Positions 25,378 to 36,165 of a stretch of DNA of 64,000 nucleotides are shown here, piece after piece (the first letter of the stretch is position 1; the number at the start of each line of letters is the position of its first letter). The stretch spans positions 129,116,120 to 129,180,119 of the forward strand of contig OZ018321.1 of assembly GCA_963969495.1 (NCBI GenBank). The letters are read 5' to 3'. The position numbers were made by a program, and so were the translations under genes. The stretch comes from Ceratothoa steindachneri. Lineage: Eukaryota; Arthropoda; Malacostraca; Isopoda; Cymothoidae. Under the pieces are notes generated by a model. The model was not told where the DNA came from. It saw nothing but the letters and a program-made list of their open reading frames with translations, and searched no databases.

Positions 25378-25920
25378 GATTAATATGTATTTTAAGTTGT
25401 TATAAATGAATGTGGCTTTAATTCCAATTGCAAATGAAACATTTAAGATAGAAATAACCTTATCCACCTAACCTTCCAATCCCAACATGCGAACTTAGCC
25501 AAACATAATTGATTATTCTTCATCTTCAAAATCAGATTCTGTGTGTTCGAACTTAAAACGTCGGCGTTGCGCTCTGTCAAAACTGGTTTCTTTTCGCTAA
25601 ACTCAATCTCTATTAGATTTTCGAAAAAAAACATAAAACATATTTAATGACACACCATTTCCTCTTAAAAAATTATATTTTCGTCCTGTTTGAAACAGTA
25701 AACTCAATTAATTTGCGAGTATATAAATAGTTGTAAACGTACGAAGTTGATAGTAAAAAAAAAAAAAAAAATTGAACAGAGCGAAAAAGAAACAATAAGC
25801 CCAACAGGAAGTCCGAAAGGAACAAAATTAGAAGCGACAAATATCAACGAATTTGTGGAAAATTATTATGGGAAAAAAACGAAACAAAAAGAAACCATCC
25901 ACTAATGGCAGCAAAAAGTG
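25378..25920. repeat. Dispersed repeat copy B, right part
   Basis: It aligns with about 2896-3480: AATCTCTATTAGATTTTCG, AGTAAACTCAATTAATT, GTTGTAAACGTACGAAGTTG and the following poly-A. About 90 bases of copy A (2806-2895) have no counterpart, so the Helitron insertion was accompanied or followed by a deletion. Confidence 0.7.
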
Positions 25921-27200
25921 GATATTTTTCATATTATAACAGCCTTATTATAGATTTGCGACAATATTTATTTCCCATTTGCTAAAGTGACACGAAACAA
26001 AAAGAAGTTAAACGAAAAAAATCTCGGCAAATGGCGGAGATTTTTTAAACTTTCTAAATAGCGTAATTAGATTAGCGAACTATAGCAAACCAAGTGAAAT
26101 GTATGTATGGGGGAAGAGAAGGAGTTGGTTGATTGTGGCAGGGGTGACCAGTTCCAAGGGGTAACAAATATCACTTCTCTGCTATACGATTCCAGGTTTG
26201 GAATTTGAGTTCGTTTATGGGTGTTCACTAAATAAGTTTGTATTTGAATTTAGAAATAAAATTATTAAATTAACTTTAGTTTGAACTTCAAGTTTTAATA
26301 AAATGAGTCGTTGGATTTGGTGAGCTTAGATCCCTTTTTCGGTGGAGGGAGTAAATGTGAATACGAAGTGATTTGATCCACTGTGTGGCAAATGTGGATA
26401 ATGACAATAATGAGAGTCTGCTTAATTTTAAGATTATTTTATATGTGTAAAGGAGGTGGGTGTGACCAATGGGGTCACTGGGAAGGAGCTTTGTCTGATG
26501 AATGTTTGTTGATGTGTGTTCAGGGAAGGAAAAGAGAGCAGATATTGTCTATCAAAGGAATTTTATAGATAGAGGGTGGGAAAAGGAATGTTATAGGATT
26601 CAGTCTAGCAGGTTGGCGTTAATATACAAATAGAAGAAAATTGATATATGAAAGTTTTGTGAGAAGGGATGTTGTTGTGACCAAGAGCTTGTTGAGACCA
26701 AGGCGAAATCATTGGTCGCTCCGGTCGGAACGATCGTGGGAAAGACCTTGTATATAAAGTGTGTGTAATTTTTGTGTAAATGGATCACCACAAAATCATC
26801 TAGCCTTCTGAATTGGCAGTTGTAGTTACATTTGTGTGGTAACATATAAAATATAGAAATTATGAAATAAGATGAAGGTAGCAACAATTAATGACATTCA
26901 AATCAAAATAATGATATAATTCAAACGAAATTAATCAAATGAGTAAAAAGTATAATAATGAAGATTTATTGGTATGGTAAATAGAATAAAGAAAAGTATG
27001 AGGTGAGACATTAGATATTGTGGACAAAATGATAAATCGATACATCAAATATCGTTAAAGAAAAACAATGATTAAAAAGAGTTATACAGCATAATTCTGT
27101 CAAAATGGTACAGAGTGCATAATAATTATTTAGACGGTATTTACACGAGGAAATTTAAATATAGAAATTTTACACTTTGAAATATGCTGGTCAAAGGTAA
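25921..27200. other. AT-rich sequence, no recognised gene
   Basis: Several ORFs of 60-95 codons are present on both strands. None shows a family motif, and they overlap each other without a coding pattern. Confidence 0.4.
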
Positions 27201-27304
27201 TTTTATTTAACCGTAGGTCACATGAATGCATGTGAGTTTGTCGTCCCCTCTTCCGCGGGAAAGAGGACACTTCCGTTTATTAAAAGAAACAAAGACGGGA
27301 ATAT

Positions 27305-27445
27305 GGAAAAATTCCATTAACAAAGGAACAAGGTTAGAAAACCTAGGCAGACAAATAGAAGAGGGGGATTGTGTAAAAATCCCATTAACGGGGAAAAGGT
27401 CAGAAAACCTTGGCAGAGGAACACAAAAATACAGGAAGCTCCTTT
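27305..27445. repeat. Two tandem copies of a 66-bp unit
   Basis: Units near 27308 and 27374 share AAATTCCATTAAC versus AAATCCCATTAAC, AGG-TAGAAAACCT and GGCAGA. They differ at several positions, so the duplication is old. Read as codons (ORF 27226-27483) they give a repeated protein pattern, but no family is known to me. Confidence 0.6.
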
Positions 27446-27739
27446 TTAGCAAGAGGGAAAGTGTGAGGAACACCGGAGGATGAGGAAGGGCGGCGCGGGA
27501 GGGGCAGTTGCTAAGGAGGTCCGTTGGTCACGAGGTCTAAAACGTCTATGACGTCTCGCTGGCCGGCAGCGTGTCATATAGTTGCTGCAGAGGCTGCCGA
27601 AAGCCAGGCAATATAAACTTGGCTAAAGGCCCTAGAGGCGCCATCGGCGATGTTGTTTTTTGCTGCGGACGTATGACAGGTTCCTCGAAAAAGGTGGATA
27701 AATCCAGTTGTGGTATAGTTGCAGCCGATTATGAAGGCG

Positions 27740-28113
27740 TATGAATTCCTCTCTCTAGAGTTGTGACCGGAATCTGAAAAGCAACAGGAGATAATTTATA
27801 TCCTCCCTGTCTCTTAAATTAAGGATTGTTGAGGCCAGGTTGTTACGCAGATACGTAGTGACTTCTTCTGAGTGTATGTTCTCAAGGGCGGCGTGATCCG
27901 CCGGGCGTAGTTTATTGTTGGGCTGGACGTTGAGAGCAGGCGGCGTCGTGGACGGTCTCCGTAAAGACCTATGGGTTTCTTGCCCCTAAACGTGGGCACT
28001 TGGACGAAATCGTCCAAGTTGACGTCAATGACTTCCCTAACGGTTGCGTCCGGTAAGGCGGCTTCGGAGCGAGAAGGAGAGGGATCTGGGCTGTTGTCGA
28101 AGAGATAGCACAC
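27740..28113 (-). pseudogene. Unrecognised ORF in a G/C-rich island
   Basis: From 28113 the minus strand reads a 99-codon ORF with NLDDFVQVPTFRGKKPIGLY. A different frame carries a sensible continuation, LRPADHAALENIHSEEVTTY and LRDREDINYLLLLF, down to 27770. The switch near 27935 looks like a single frameshift in one older ORF of about 115 codons. The island 27480-28110 is clearly richer in G and C than its flanks. I do not recognise the family. It could be a gag-like protein of an unlisted retroelement or a host exon. Confidence 0.3.
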
Positions 28114-28319
28114 CTAGCCGGGCCTGGAAATGAACAATGAGATGCTTACTGGACTAATATTGAGGGTGGTGTCTTCGTCTGTCGAAATCAGAGGGTTTTT
28201 TTGTTGATTTTTTAGATTCTAGATTTAAAACCTAACAGTCATTTCTCGTCAAACCAAACCCAATAAGAATATTTTTTTAACAAATACATACTAACTTTTT
28301 CCAAAATGTCTGGACTTTT

Positions 28320-29180
28320 ATTCATCTGTCATAAATAGATTTGGGTTTGTCATTAAATCAGACAAAAATTCAGCTTTCTTTATAAAATCATCCATTCACC
28401 AATTAACAATGTTTATAATGATCAATATAAAAACTGACTATTTCTTCTTTCAAGTTAAAAATTCTATCCAAGATTCTTCTGAGACCACTAACGAACTTGA
28501 GAATGATATGGCAAGTCTACAATTTTGGTTTCATCGTGGTTCTTGGGCATGTCATGAAACTGAAAATGACGAGTGGAATTGCTTCTTATAAATTTAACAA
28601 TGCCTATGATTTTACCTAAAATGTCTTTTAGGGTGTTAGATTTTACAGCTAGATGTTGTTGATGCAGGGTACAATGAAAAACAATTAAGGAATCTGGATT
28701 GAGTAGGTCTTTTTAACAGCTCATTAAATCCTTCACGGGAACTTTTCATTGAAGGAGCGCCATATGTGCATATATTTATTAGGTTATCAAATCAAGCTTT
28801 GATTCTCGGCATTTCTCTTTAAAGCGTTGAAAGTATCAATTCCTCGAGTTCTATCTTTAAGGGTACTTGCAGTAGTTCTTCAATACAATGAAAATCCTCC
28901 TATATTGCACGAATAAAAATTAAGACCTGCGCTGAATCAGTAATGTCTTTTAAGTTACAAGCTAATTAATGTTGAAGGTTTGTTCTTGTTTTTCTTGAGA
29001 GAGAAAGTTCTTTATATTTGTGCCTTTTCTGGATCTAAGCAACTTACAACTTCTATGATTGGCTCTTTTATAATCGCAAATAATTTCCTCTTGTTCCTAA
29101 TAAAAGAGTTACTTTATAGGTGGCTTCAATGGTATCATTCTTATTTTGAAATAGTTTCTTAAATGTTTGCTGCATACGCT
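28320..29180 (-). pseudogene. hAT-type transposase remnant (ZBED/DUF4371-like), copy 1
   Basis: Reading down the minus strand: NDTIEATYKVTLLLGTRG (29135-29080); ITDSAQVLIFIRAI near 28940; YGAPSMKSSREGFNELLK (28765-28710); SLIVFHCTLHQQHLAVKS (28700-28645); DILGKIIGIVKFIRS (28630-28590); IVDLPYHSQVRW near 28520; and KAEFLSDLMTN near 28375. This order matches the catalytic part of the animal hAT transposase family that also gave rise to host ZBED5- and SCAND3-like genes. The expected D-G-A-P-S core is changed to YGAPS. Stops and frame changes are frequent. A host-domesticated gene is excluded by the decay. Confidence 0.65.
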
Positions 29181-30180
29181 TTTTTTTTCCCTCAATTCTC
29201 AAAACGCAACATTGCGCCCCTCCCTTTGTAATTTAATATATTTATGATTTACATGTGTTTCATAATGAATCGAGGCGTTATATTTTTTCAGACATGAAAC
29301 TATAGTATTACATAGTAATCAAAGCATTTTATCTTTATTGAGCACATAGAGTATTGCGAGCCCCACTCTTCATTAAATACACACTTTTGTTCGATTAATT
29401 TTAGTTTTTTCTTTGGTACTATTGTTAGTGTAATACCAGTACAAATAATAATCAATTCAGTTTAGATAAAAGGAATAAGCTTAAAATAATGATTCAAAGT
29501 TTCGAACGATTTTGAGCACTTTTTAGAATAGTAAAATGAGATTTCTCATACAAATGATTTTAACAAAAGTCACAAATTAGAACTATCTAAGGAATACAAA
29601 TGACTAGGCAGCTAGACAACATTAGAGTTTCAAAGCATACTGGAAGTCCGGACTACCAGAGAGCGCTTGATTAAATCGCGCCTAATTATGATAGAGTTGT
29701 GATTTTTTAATATAATTTTGATTTTGTGCACATTTTTGTACATAAATTATGAATCAATAATTTAAAAAATACTAATTAATATAAACTAAATAATATTTAA
29801 AAAGTGTACCAAAAGATACAAGAAAATGAAAAATGGTCATTATTGTAATTTGCGGCGGTGTAGCAAACAAACGAGACGATGAACACAGCGTACGAGATAT
29901 ATTCTGATAAAGCTATCATTCTTCTGTATTGCGGGAAAGTTTCAGGAGTTTTTTCAAAAAATAAAGGAAGAGATACGATTTTACTACAATTATCTTCGTT
30001 CAGAGAAACGAATCGCCATTCGTTCGAAAATATGAATATTGTTTTCTCACGCGTAAACAATATAAAGTACAGGTGTATTAAATATTCATAGATTAGTTAT
30101 TTTTGATAGAAAATTGAAATGTTATCATCATAAAATAGAAAAAGAAAAGAAAATCTAGAAAAATGTGTTTTTTTTTTTTT
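29181..30180. other. AT-rich sequence, no recognised gene
   Basis: ORFs at 29797-30060 (minus) and 29879-30091 (plus) overlap each other and show no family motif. Confidence 0.4.
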
Positions 30181-30184
30181 TAAA

Positions 30185-30470
30185 GTTTCAACTGGCCGCA
30201 ATTTCCCATCCTGGTCTAAGCGCTTAACAAATGCTTTTATCAGTCCAAGCTTGACATGGATTGGAGGGAGAATAATCTTTTATCTTCGAAGCACTCGTTC
30301 GTTAATGATACTCGCTGCCCCTATCGTCAGGTTCTTTCTTAAAAGGAATGACTTTCCTACAATGATCGTGGATAGACAAAACCATTTCGTCTATCCGCTT
30401 TGCTCTCCAAACAAGGCATCCACTATATCTTGACCAACACAAATAGACCACTGTCGCCCACGATCACAGT
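30185..30470 (-). pseudogene. Remnant of an unnamed arthropod transposon-associated protein
   Basis: From 30450 the minus strand reads LFGEQSG-TKWFCL in one frame and ILPPIHVKLGLIKAFVKRLD near 30280-30215. This second motif, with LPPLHIKLGLMK-FVK as the common form, recurs in many predicted arthropod proteins that I associate with transposons, always downstream of an LG-QSGYTK-FCFLC segment. I cannot name the family with confidence. Several stops are present and both ends are missing. Confidence 0.45.
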
Positions 30471-31835
30471 TTATGTAAGACCAGTTTGACATTTTCATAG
30501 TTTTCTTTAAATTTTGTTGAGTGATTAAATTGTGAAGTTGAATAGGTTGTAAGCTTTATGCAAAAAAAAACAAAAACACAATTCAAGCCTCTGTTTGAGC
30601 TGTGTATAAGCAACCGATACTCTAGTGGTCTACTGTCTATACTGGTATTCTCATTTTGCAATGTCCAAACAAGTAATTGTACTAGAAAAGTTATACATCC
30701 TGGCTAAAGCAAGGAGGAAGTCAGTCCTCTCAGTCCTCTCTCATCCGATAAACATTTAGTTTAGCTTCTGGTTGTAGACAGTTTTTATTTTATCCTAAAA
30801 TATTAGTTGACTGCTTTGACTAACTGAAGTCTCATATCGCATCATTAAGAGAGAATGAGAGGGAGAGAGAGAGTAGGAGAGACAAGAAAAACTTTAAAAA
30901 AATATAAATGGCATGGGAGAAAAAAAAACGGCTAGTGATGAATTCATGTATCGCAATACAGAGTGTGGTAACTTTTTATCGTCACAAATTCCTTACTTAG
31001 ATTATGCTCAAACAATATAAATGCTATACTTATTTACAAAAAACTCGAAGAAACTTAGAACTAAAGAAAAACAAAAGACATTATCAATGTGTACATTTGA
31101 GGAGAATTTCATCAGCAGCATCATGCAGCTGGTATTCAGGTAGCTTGCTTACATTTGTGGAATTGATTTGGCTACAAGTAGCGGTAGTATGGAGTAGAAG
31201 CCCCTATGGCAGGTTCTGCAGACGGAAGAATGATGTGTTTTGTATGCAAATAAAAGGCTGTGAGGTGACATACTTGGCGGGAGCATTCTAAGTCTTGGCC
31301 TCAGACTCGACCCCCGGCCGCTATTCCAGGAATTGATGTGAGTAGCTATGAAATTTAGCGCTTTGTTTACTGGGATCACCAAAACTCTGATCGAGATAGT
31401 TAAGTGCTCTCAAATTTGATTATCCTTCGATTAAACAGAGTAGTGAGTGGCTTGTATTAAGCTCTCTGATACACCCGAAATACACCTCCACCTACATGTA
31501 GGGACTTCGAGTTCATTTAATTATTATTTATCGAATAAAAATAAAGACCATAATGCACTGAGGTATCTCCTTCGGGCAACTTTGAATCAAGAGCTCACAA
31601 GAAAGTGGAGAAGATAAGGAGACTGAAATTGTGTGAAATATATGACCTGTGAATGTAAAGCCATCCTGTGGTCACTTTTATACACATCTAACGGACATTG
31701 GTAACAAATATTTAAAAATGCGTCAATAGTTTAATTGTGATTAGGAAAGAATAAATACTGTAGTATAATGACTCAATCTTTGTTTGATATCTTCCTAAAA
31801 CGCTTTGGAAATATTACCCCCCCGTCCCGAATCCG
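30471..31835. other. No recognised gene
   Basis: A GA-rich stretch lies at 30845-30885. ORFs at 31004-31291 (plus) and 31149-31382 (minus) overlap and show no family motif. Confidence 0.4.
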
Positions 31836-33437
31836 GAAGATTTACTGACAACAATTCACCGAGATATTACAATTTACCGACAAAAATTTACCGAGATATA
31901 CAATTTACCAAGAAGATTAAAAAAAAAAATTTTAAATAGTGGAAATACTTAAAATTTAAGTTTCGAGTGTAAGTTTATTTGATGTCCTTCCAGCTAAGTA
32001 TTGCTTGTTGTAAACTTCATTATAGTTTTGTTCCTTCTTAAGACATTGTATAAACTTCCATATATTTGGGTGGTGTGCCGGAACTTGCGTTTCAAACGCT
32101 CTGTGCCATCCTTCGACCGAATTGTTTGTTTCGGGTAAACCATCCAAAACTGTTTGATAGACGTTCCACATCGCGTGCGCAAACTTCAGAGGTCAGCGAC
32201 GATTTCTTCTGTCAGGACGTCCTACCCAGTAATCGATTACGATTTGTGATTCAGGGGGGAAAGATATTATTATCGAACAAAAATTCGAATGCAGTTACAA
32301 CCGTGTCAACAGGTACAAATAGTAAAGCAGGCAAATAATGGAGAAGTAAAGCGAAATTTGCATCCGTTTCATATTTTCTTTTGAGTCCATTAGTTTGTAT
32401 CGCACGAAAAATAGACTGCGAGAAATGGAAGAAGCACCCTCTTAATATTGTACTACAGAATTCTTTTTTGCAAGCTTTAATCATTGCAGGTTTGAAATCA
32501 ATAGTTATTGATACTGGTATAATCAAGGGTGCACTAATTTTCATCTGCTCTAAGAGTATACTATAAGTTGCTTCTGATTTATCTGGTAATAAAACGTAAA
32601 TTAGCGGAATTGAAATATTTTTCTTTAATCCATGTAATGTATATAGCTGGTGGAACCGTAGTGGAATTCTTTTAAACGTTCCGTCAGCATACCAATGGTC
32701 ACTATTTGCCAATATCTGAACATTCCGTTGGGTAGCAAAAATTAATATGTGCTTCTCAATAGGCCCGGAATCATATAGTAAAAAGTTATCACCTCTGTAA
32801 GATTTAATATATTAGTTAGCGAAAATTAATTCACTACGACACCTTGGGAGAGAAGGAAGAGAATTATTTGGCAACCGAATATTTTTTATTGTTTTTTTAA
32901 TACTTTGGGTTTCCGAAAGTTTACTAGCGGCCGCTTCACTACACTCTGTCAGCTCGTGCGATATTAATGCATGAGGTGCGTAGGTGTTAGATTTAGCACT
33001 TCTGCGGATCTTTTCAATGATCTTCTGTGCTTCATTATTAGCGGCGTCACACACATGATTATGTTCGTTCAGAGTATTAACAATTTCACCGTCAAATGTA
33101 GTTATCCGCGCTTTGCACTTTGTTTGATTATATTTATCGCCCTTCCAATATATTTTCTTATCACTTTGCTTGTCTTTATAAAAGAAATAGCCATTGCTAA
33201 TCAGCTTTTTCTTTCTCTTTTCCGATTCTATAAATTGGGGAGGCAAGATGGGTTAAAAGTTTGAAGTACACTTGAAGACTTGTGTCTAAACATTAAACTT
33301 TAAACTGCCGAAGCACTACCACGATGCTGCCGTGAGTCACCAATTCGTCTTTTCGAGTTTTTCTGAGAAATTGTAATTCCTAATAAATTGTGTATCTCGA
33401 TAAATTATTGTCGATAAATTGTTGTCGGTAAATCTTC
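31836..33437 (-). mobile_element. MULE (Mutator-like) element with terminal inverted repeats
   Basis: The left end at 31836 reads GAAGATTTACTGACAACAAT. The right end, read in reverse from 33437, gives GAAGATTTACCGACAACAAT. Both continue with TTTA-CGA-ATA sub-repeats for about 70 bases. Between them lies a minus-strand MULE transposase. The element is 1602 bp. I could not find an obvious 8-10 bp target duplication (left flank ends CCCGAATCCG, right flank begins TGCAACCCTT). Confidence 0.82.
31956..33246 (-). pseudogene. MULE transposase with FLYWCH zinc finger, nearly readable
   Basis: The protein would cut and paste the element. From the start at 33246 the frame stays the same down to about 32255, with one stop at 32812-32814. 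Residues 19-65 form a FLYWCH-type finger: YFFYKDK, IYWKGDKYNQTKCKARI and EHNHVCD. The DDE core follows: HWYADGTFKRIP (first D, near 32690), SITIDFKPAMIKACKKEF (second D, near 32500), GCFFHFSQSIFR. A single frameshift sits in the C-run at about 32255-32261 and another stop near 32195. NNSVEGWHRAF carries the final catalytic E near 32110. The total of about 430 codons is about full length for this arthropod MULE type. Few lesions suggest a young insertion. Confidence 0.85.
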
Positions 33438-34924
33438 TGCAACCCTTTACCCCCATAATCCTTAGTATGTTTTCTCCGGATGTATCTTAAAATAAAATGC
33501 AGCTGATTTAACCTCTCAGGTTATAACTTATACCTATAGTAATTCTTTTGTAACACAATTTCGAAGAAGAACAAGACCTCTCTTAATTTGAGAAAGTTTT
33601 ATTAAAGAATATTTGCGAGCGAAATAATATTTTAGGATTGTTTTTTAACACTTCGTTCATGGCTGATATGTTTCGCACAGTTCTCATTTTTAGCAGAGCA
33701 TTTGGACTTGACTTAAATTCCATTAGATTTCCTTCTCGAAAATATCACTCTCCTGATATCGGGGTATAAAGACTAAATTTTAACACCCGATTGTTGTCAT
33801 TGAAATATAATGCAAGTTTTGTCCTTCCGTATCCTCGCCTAAAAACTAAAATTGCTATTTTCGGCAAACCAATGATCTCCCTCAGAGAAGATCCGACCTT
33901 ATTCCAGAGGAATTGTGGGATTAAAATGCAATAGCCTTTTTCCCTTCTAAAGAAGGGTCTTATGGTCACTGCTGCTTACATGATCTTGACAGATATTGTG
34001 GCATTTCCATTGTATGATTCAGCTCCCCTTTCTTGTTACAAGTTGGGCCTAGCGTCGACAAGTATACATTCCTTTTGTTCCCAAGACTAGGAAAAACAAG
34101 GGGGAAAACACCTCAAAAGATGAAATACAGCAAATCACCGTGTCAATTTAAGCTGTTTTACAGAAATGACAGAATAAACCATATAAATTGAGTGCTTAAT
34201 TGAGAGTGAAATTTACATCAGGTTCTCTCAACACTAATTTTCGTGTTACGGCCATTCCTTTTCTGATATTAAAGTGGTAAATTGGTTATCACGGTGGATA
34301 TTTCGGTGAAAGAAAAAGAAATACACGATGGCTTTATAATAGGATTACTCTTCTTTATGGCGTCAACGATAGGTGTACAAGTAACCAAAATTATACATAA
34401 TCATGTATGATTTTAAGACTTAGGAAACTACCATTTTGGATTTTACACAAAGTTTTGCAGCTAATTCGAAACTTCTATTTATTTGGTATTATAACTAAAT
34501 TTTATCTCCTGTAAAATATTTCATAAATTGATAGATTAAAATTAAATTACACTAACATTCACTGAATAAAAGAATCGAACGTATCAACGTTTTAAGCCAC
34601 CAACAACCTTGCATAAAGGCGAGGAAAAGGGGAGCTGTGAAAAGCTTTGCTCGAGACGCATTTCGATGCCTTTTACTGGGAGTGGCACTTGGTGAAATTT
34701 TTTAATAACCTTCCATTGAATTCCATGATGCTCTCTCCTTCCATTTTGTCTCTCCTCGGAAGAATAGCCATTTAAATGGAAGAGGCAAGGAACATTAGCA
34801 CGAGCTGAAGAAGTTCACCCGAATTAAATCCTGGTTTCGTCCGGGGAAGCCAAAGTTTCCTCGCAGTTGCTTACGAAAGAATGGATAAAAAGAGCCGAGC
34901 GACAGAATGGGAATGAAATATGCG
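33438..34924. other. AT-rich sequence, no recognised gene
   Basis: One minus ORF of 74 codons (33745-33969) shows no family motif. The 34560-34900 part is somewhat richer in G and C but without a readable frame. Confidence 0.4.
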
Positions 34925-36165
34925 GTGAAATAAAATGATGTCATCTTCATTTCATTTGAAAATAACCTCATTTTCCTCTCCCTTAAAAATAAAATTAGGT
35001 GATAGTCATCTCCTTCAAAAAGAAAAAGATGTCGTCTGCCTTTCCTTCAAAAGTAAAATGATACTTTACCTCTTCTTCGTAAATAGAATGACGCTATCTT
35101 TCTCTATAAGAAAATTAAATCAGGATATCATTTAGTCCTTTGAAAGTGAAATAACATCATTTTCCTGTTCGTAAAAAAAATTAATGATGCCATCTTATGT
35201 AACATCTTCTCACATTCGAAATAAAATGAGATTCTCACGCTCTCTTGCTTTCCTTCGAAAATAAAATGAATCCATTTTTCTACCTTCGAAAGCACAATGC
35301 CGCCATCTTCATGTCCTTCGAAACTGAAATAAAGCAATTTCCTTTCTTTAAATATATATATATATATGCCATATTCCTCTTCTTCGAAAATGAAATAAGA
35401 CATGTTCAGACATTTTCTCGACGAAATCAAATGATGCATTCTTTTTTTGGTATGTGAAATGAGGCTATCTTTTCCTTCTTCGGAAATGAAACGATGTAAC
35501 TTTCCTCTCCTTTGATAATTAATTAAACCATTCCATCTTCCTCTGATGCGAAAATGAAATGAAGTCATTTTCGGACCATTGAAAATAAAGTGAGGTCAAT
35601 CATCCTCTCATTCGAAAATTCAATGGCGCCATCTTCGTCTCTTCTGAGAAAGAAATGACAAAATCTTACGCCATTTTCCTATCGCAAATGACAAGACGCA
35701 CAATTTGATAGTGAAATGATGCTCTTTTAGCCATCTTCCGCTTCTAAAAAAATAAAATCAAGATGCCTACTTCTGTTTGGAAAATGAAATGACATTTTTA
35801 TCTACTTCGAAAAAGATGAAGACGTCTGACTTACCTTCAAAAATAAAATGATGCCATCGTCATCTCTTTGGAAAATAAAAAGACGCCATCTTCCTTACCT
35901 CTGAATCTGAAATGAGGCCAACTTCTTCAAACATAAAATGACCCCATCTTCTACTTCGAAAATAAAAGGATTTTATTTTATCTTCTTTAGAAAATGAAAT
36001 GTTATTTTCCTATCCTTCAAAAAGGAAATGAGGTCATTTTCCGCTAATTAAAAAGAGAAAAGTAATTTTCTTCTTCAAAAATAAAATGTTAATTTTAGTT
36101 TGCTTAAAAAAATAAAATAAACGTTATGACGCAATACGTTGAAAATGAAGCAATACCATCCTAGC
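34925..36165. repeat. Decayed minisatellite of about 32 bp, left part
   Basis: A loose consensus AAAATRAAATGATGCCATCT followed by TCCTCTCCTTCGA recurs about 35-40 times with many substitutions and small indels. ORFs through it (for example 35128-35568 on the minus strand) are by-products. The array stops at the hAT insertion at 36166 and resumes after 40376. Confidence 0.85.
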
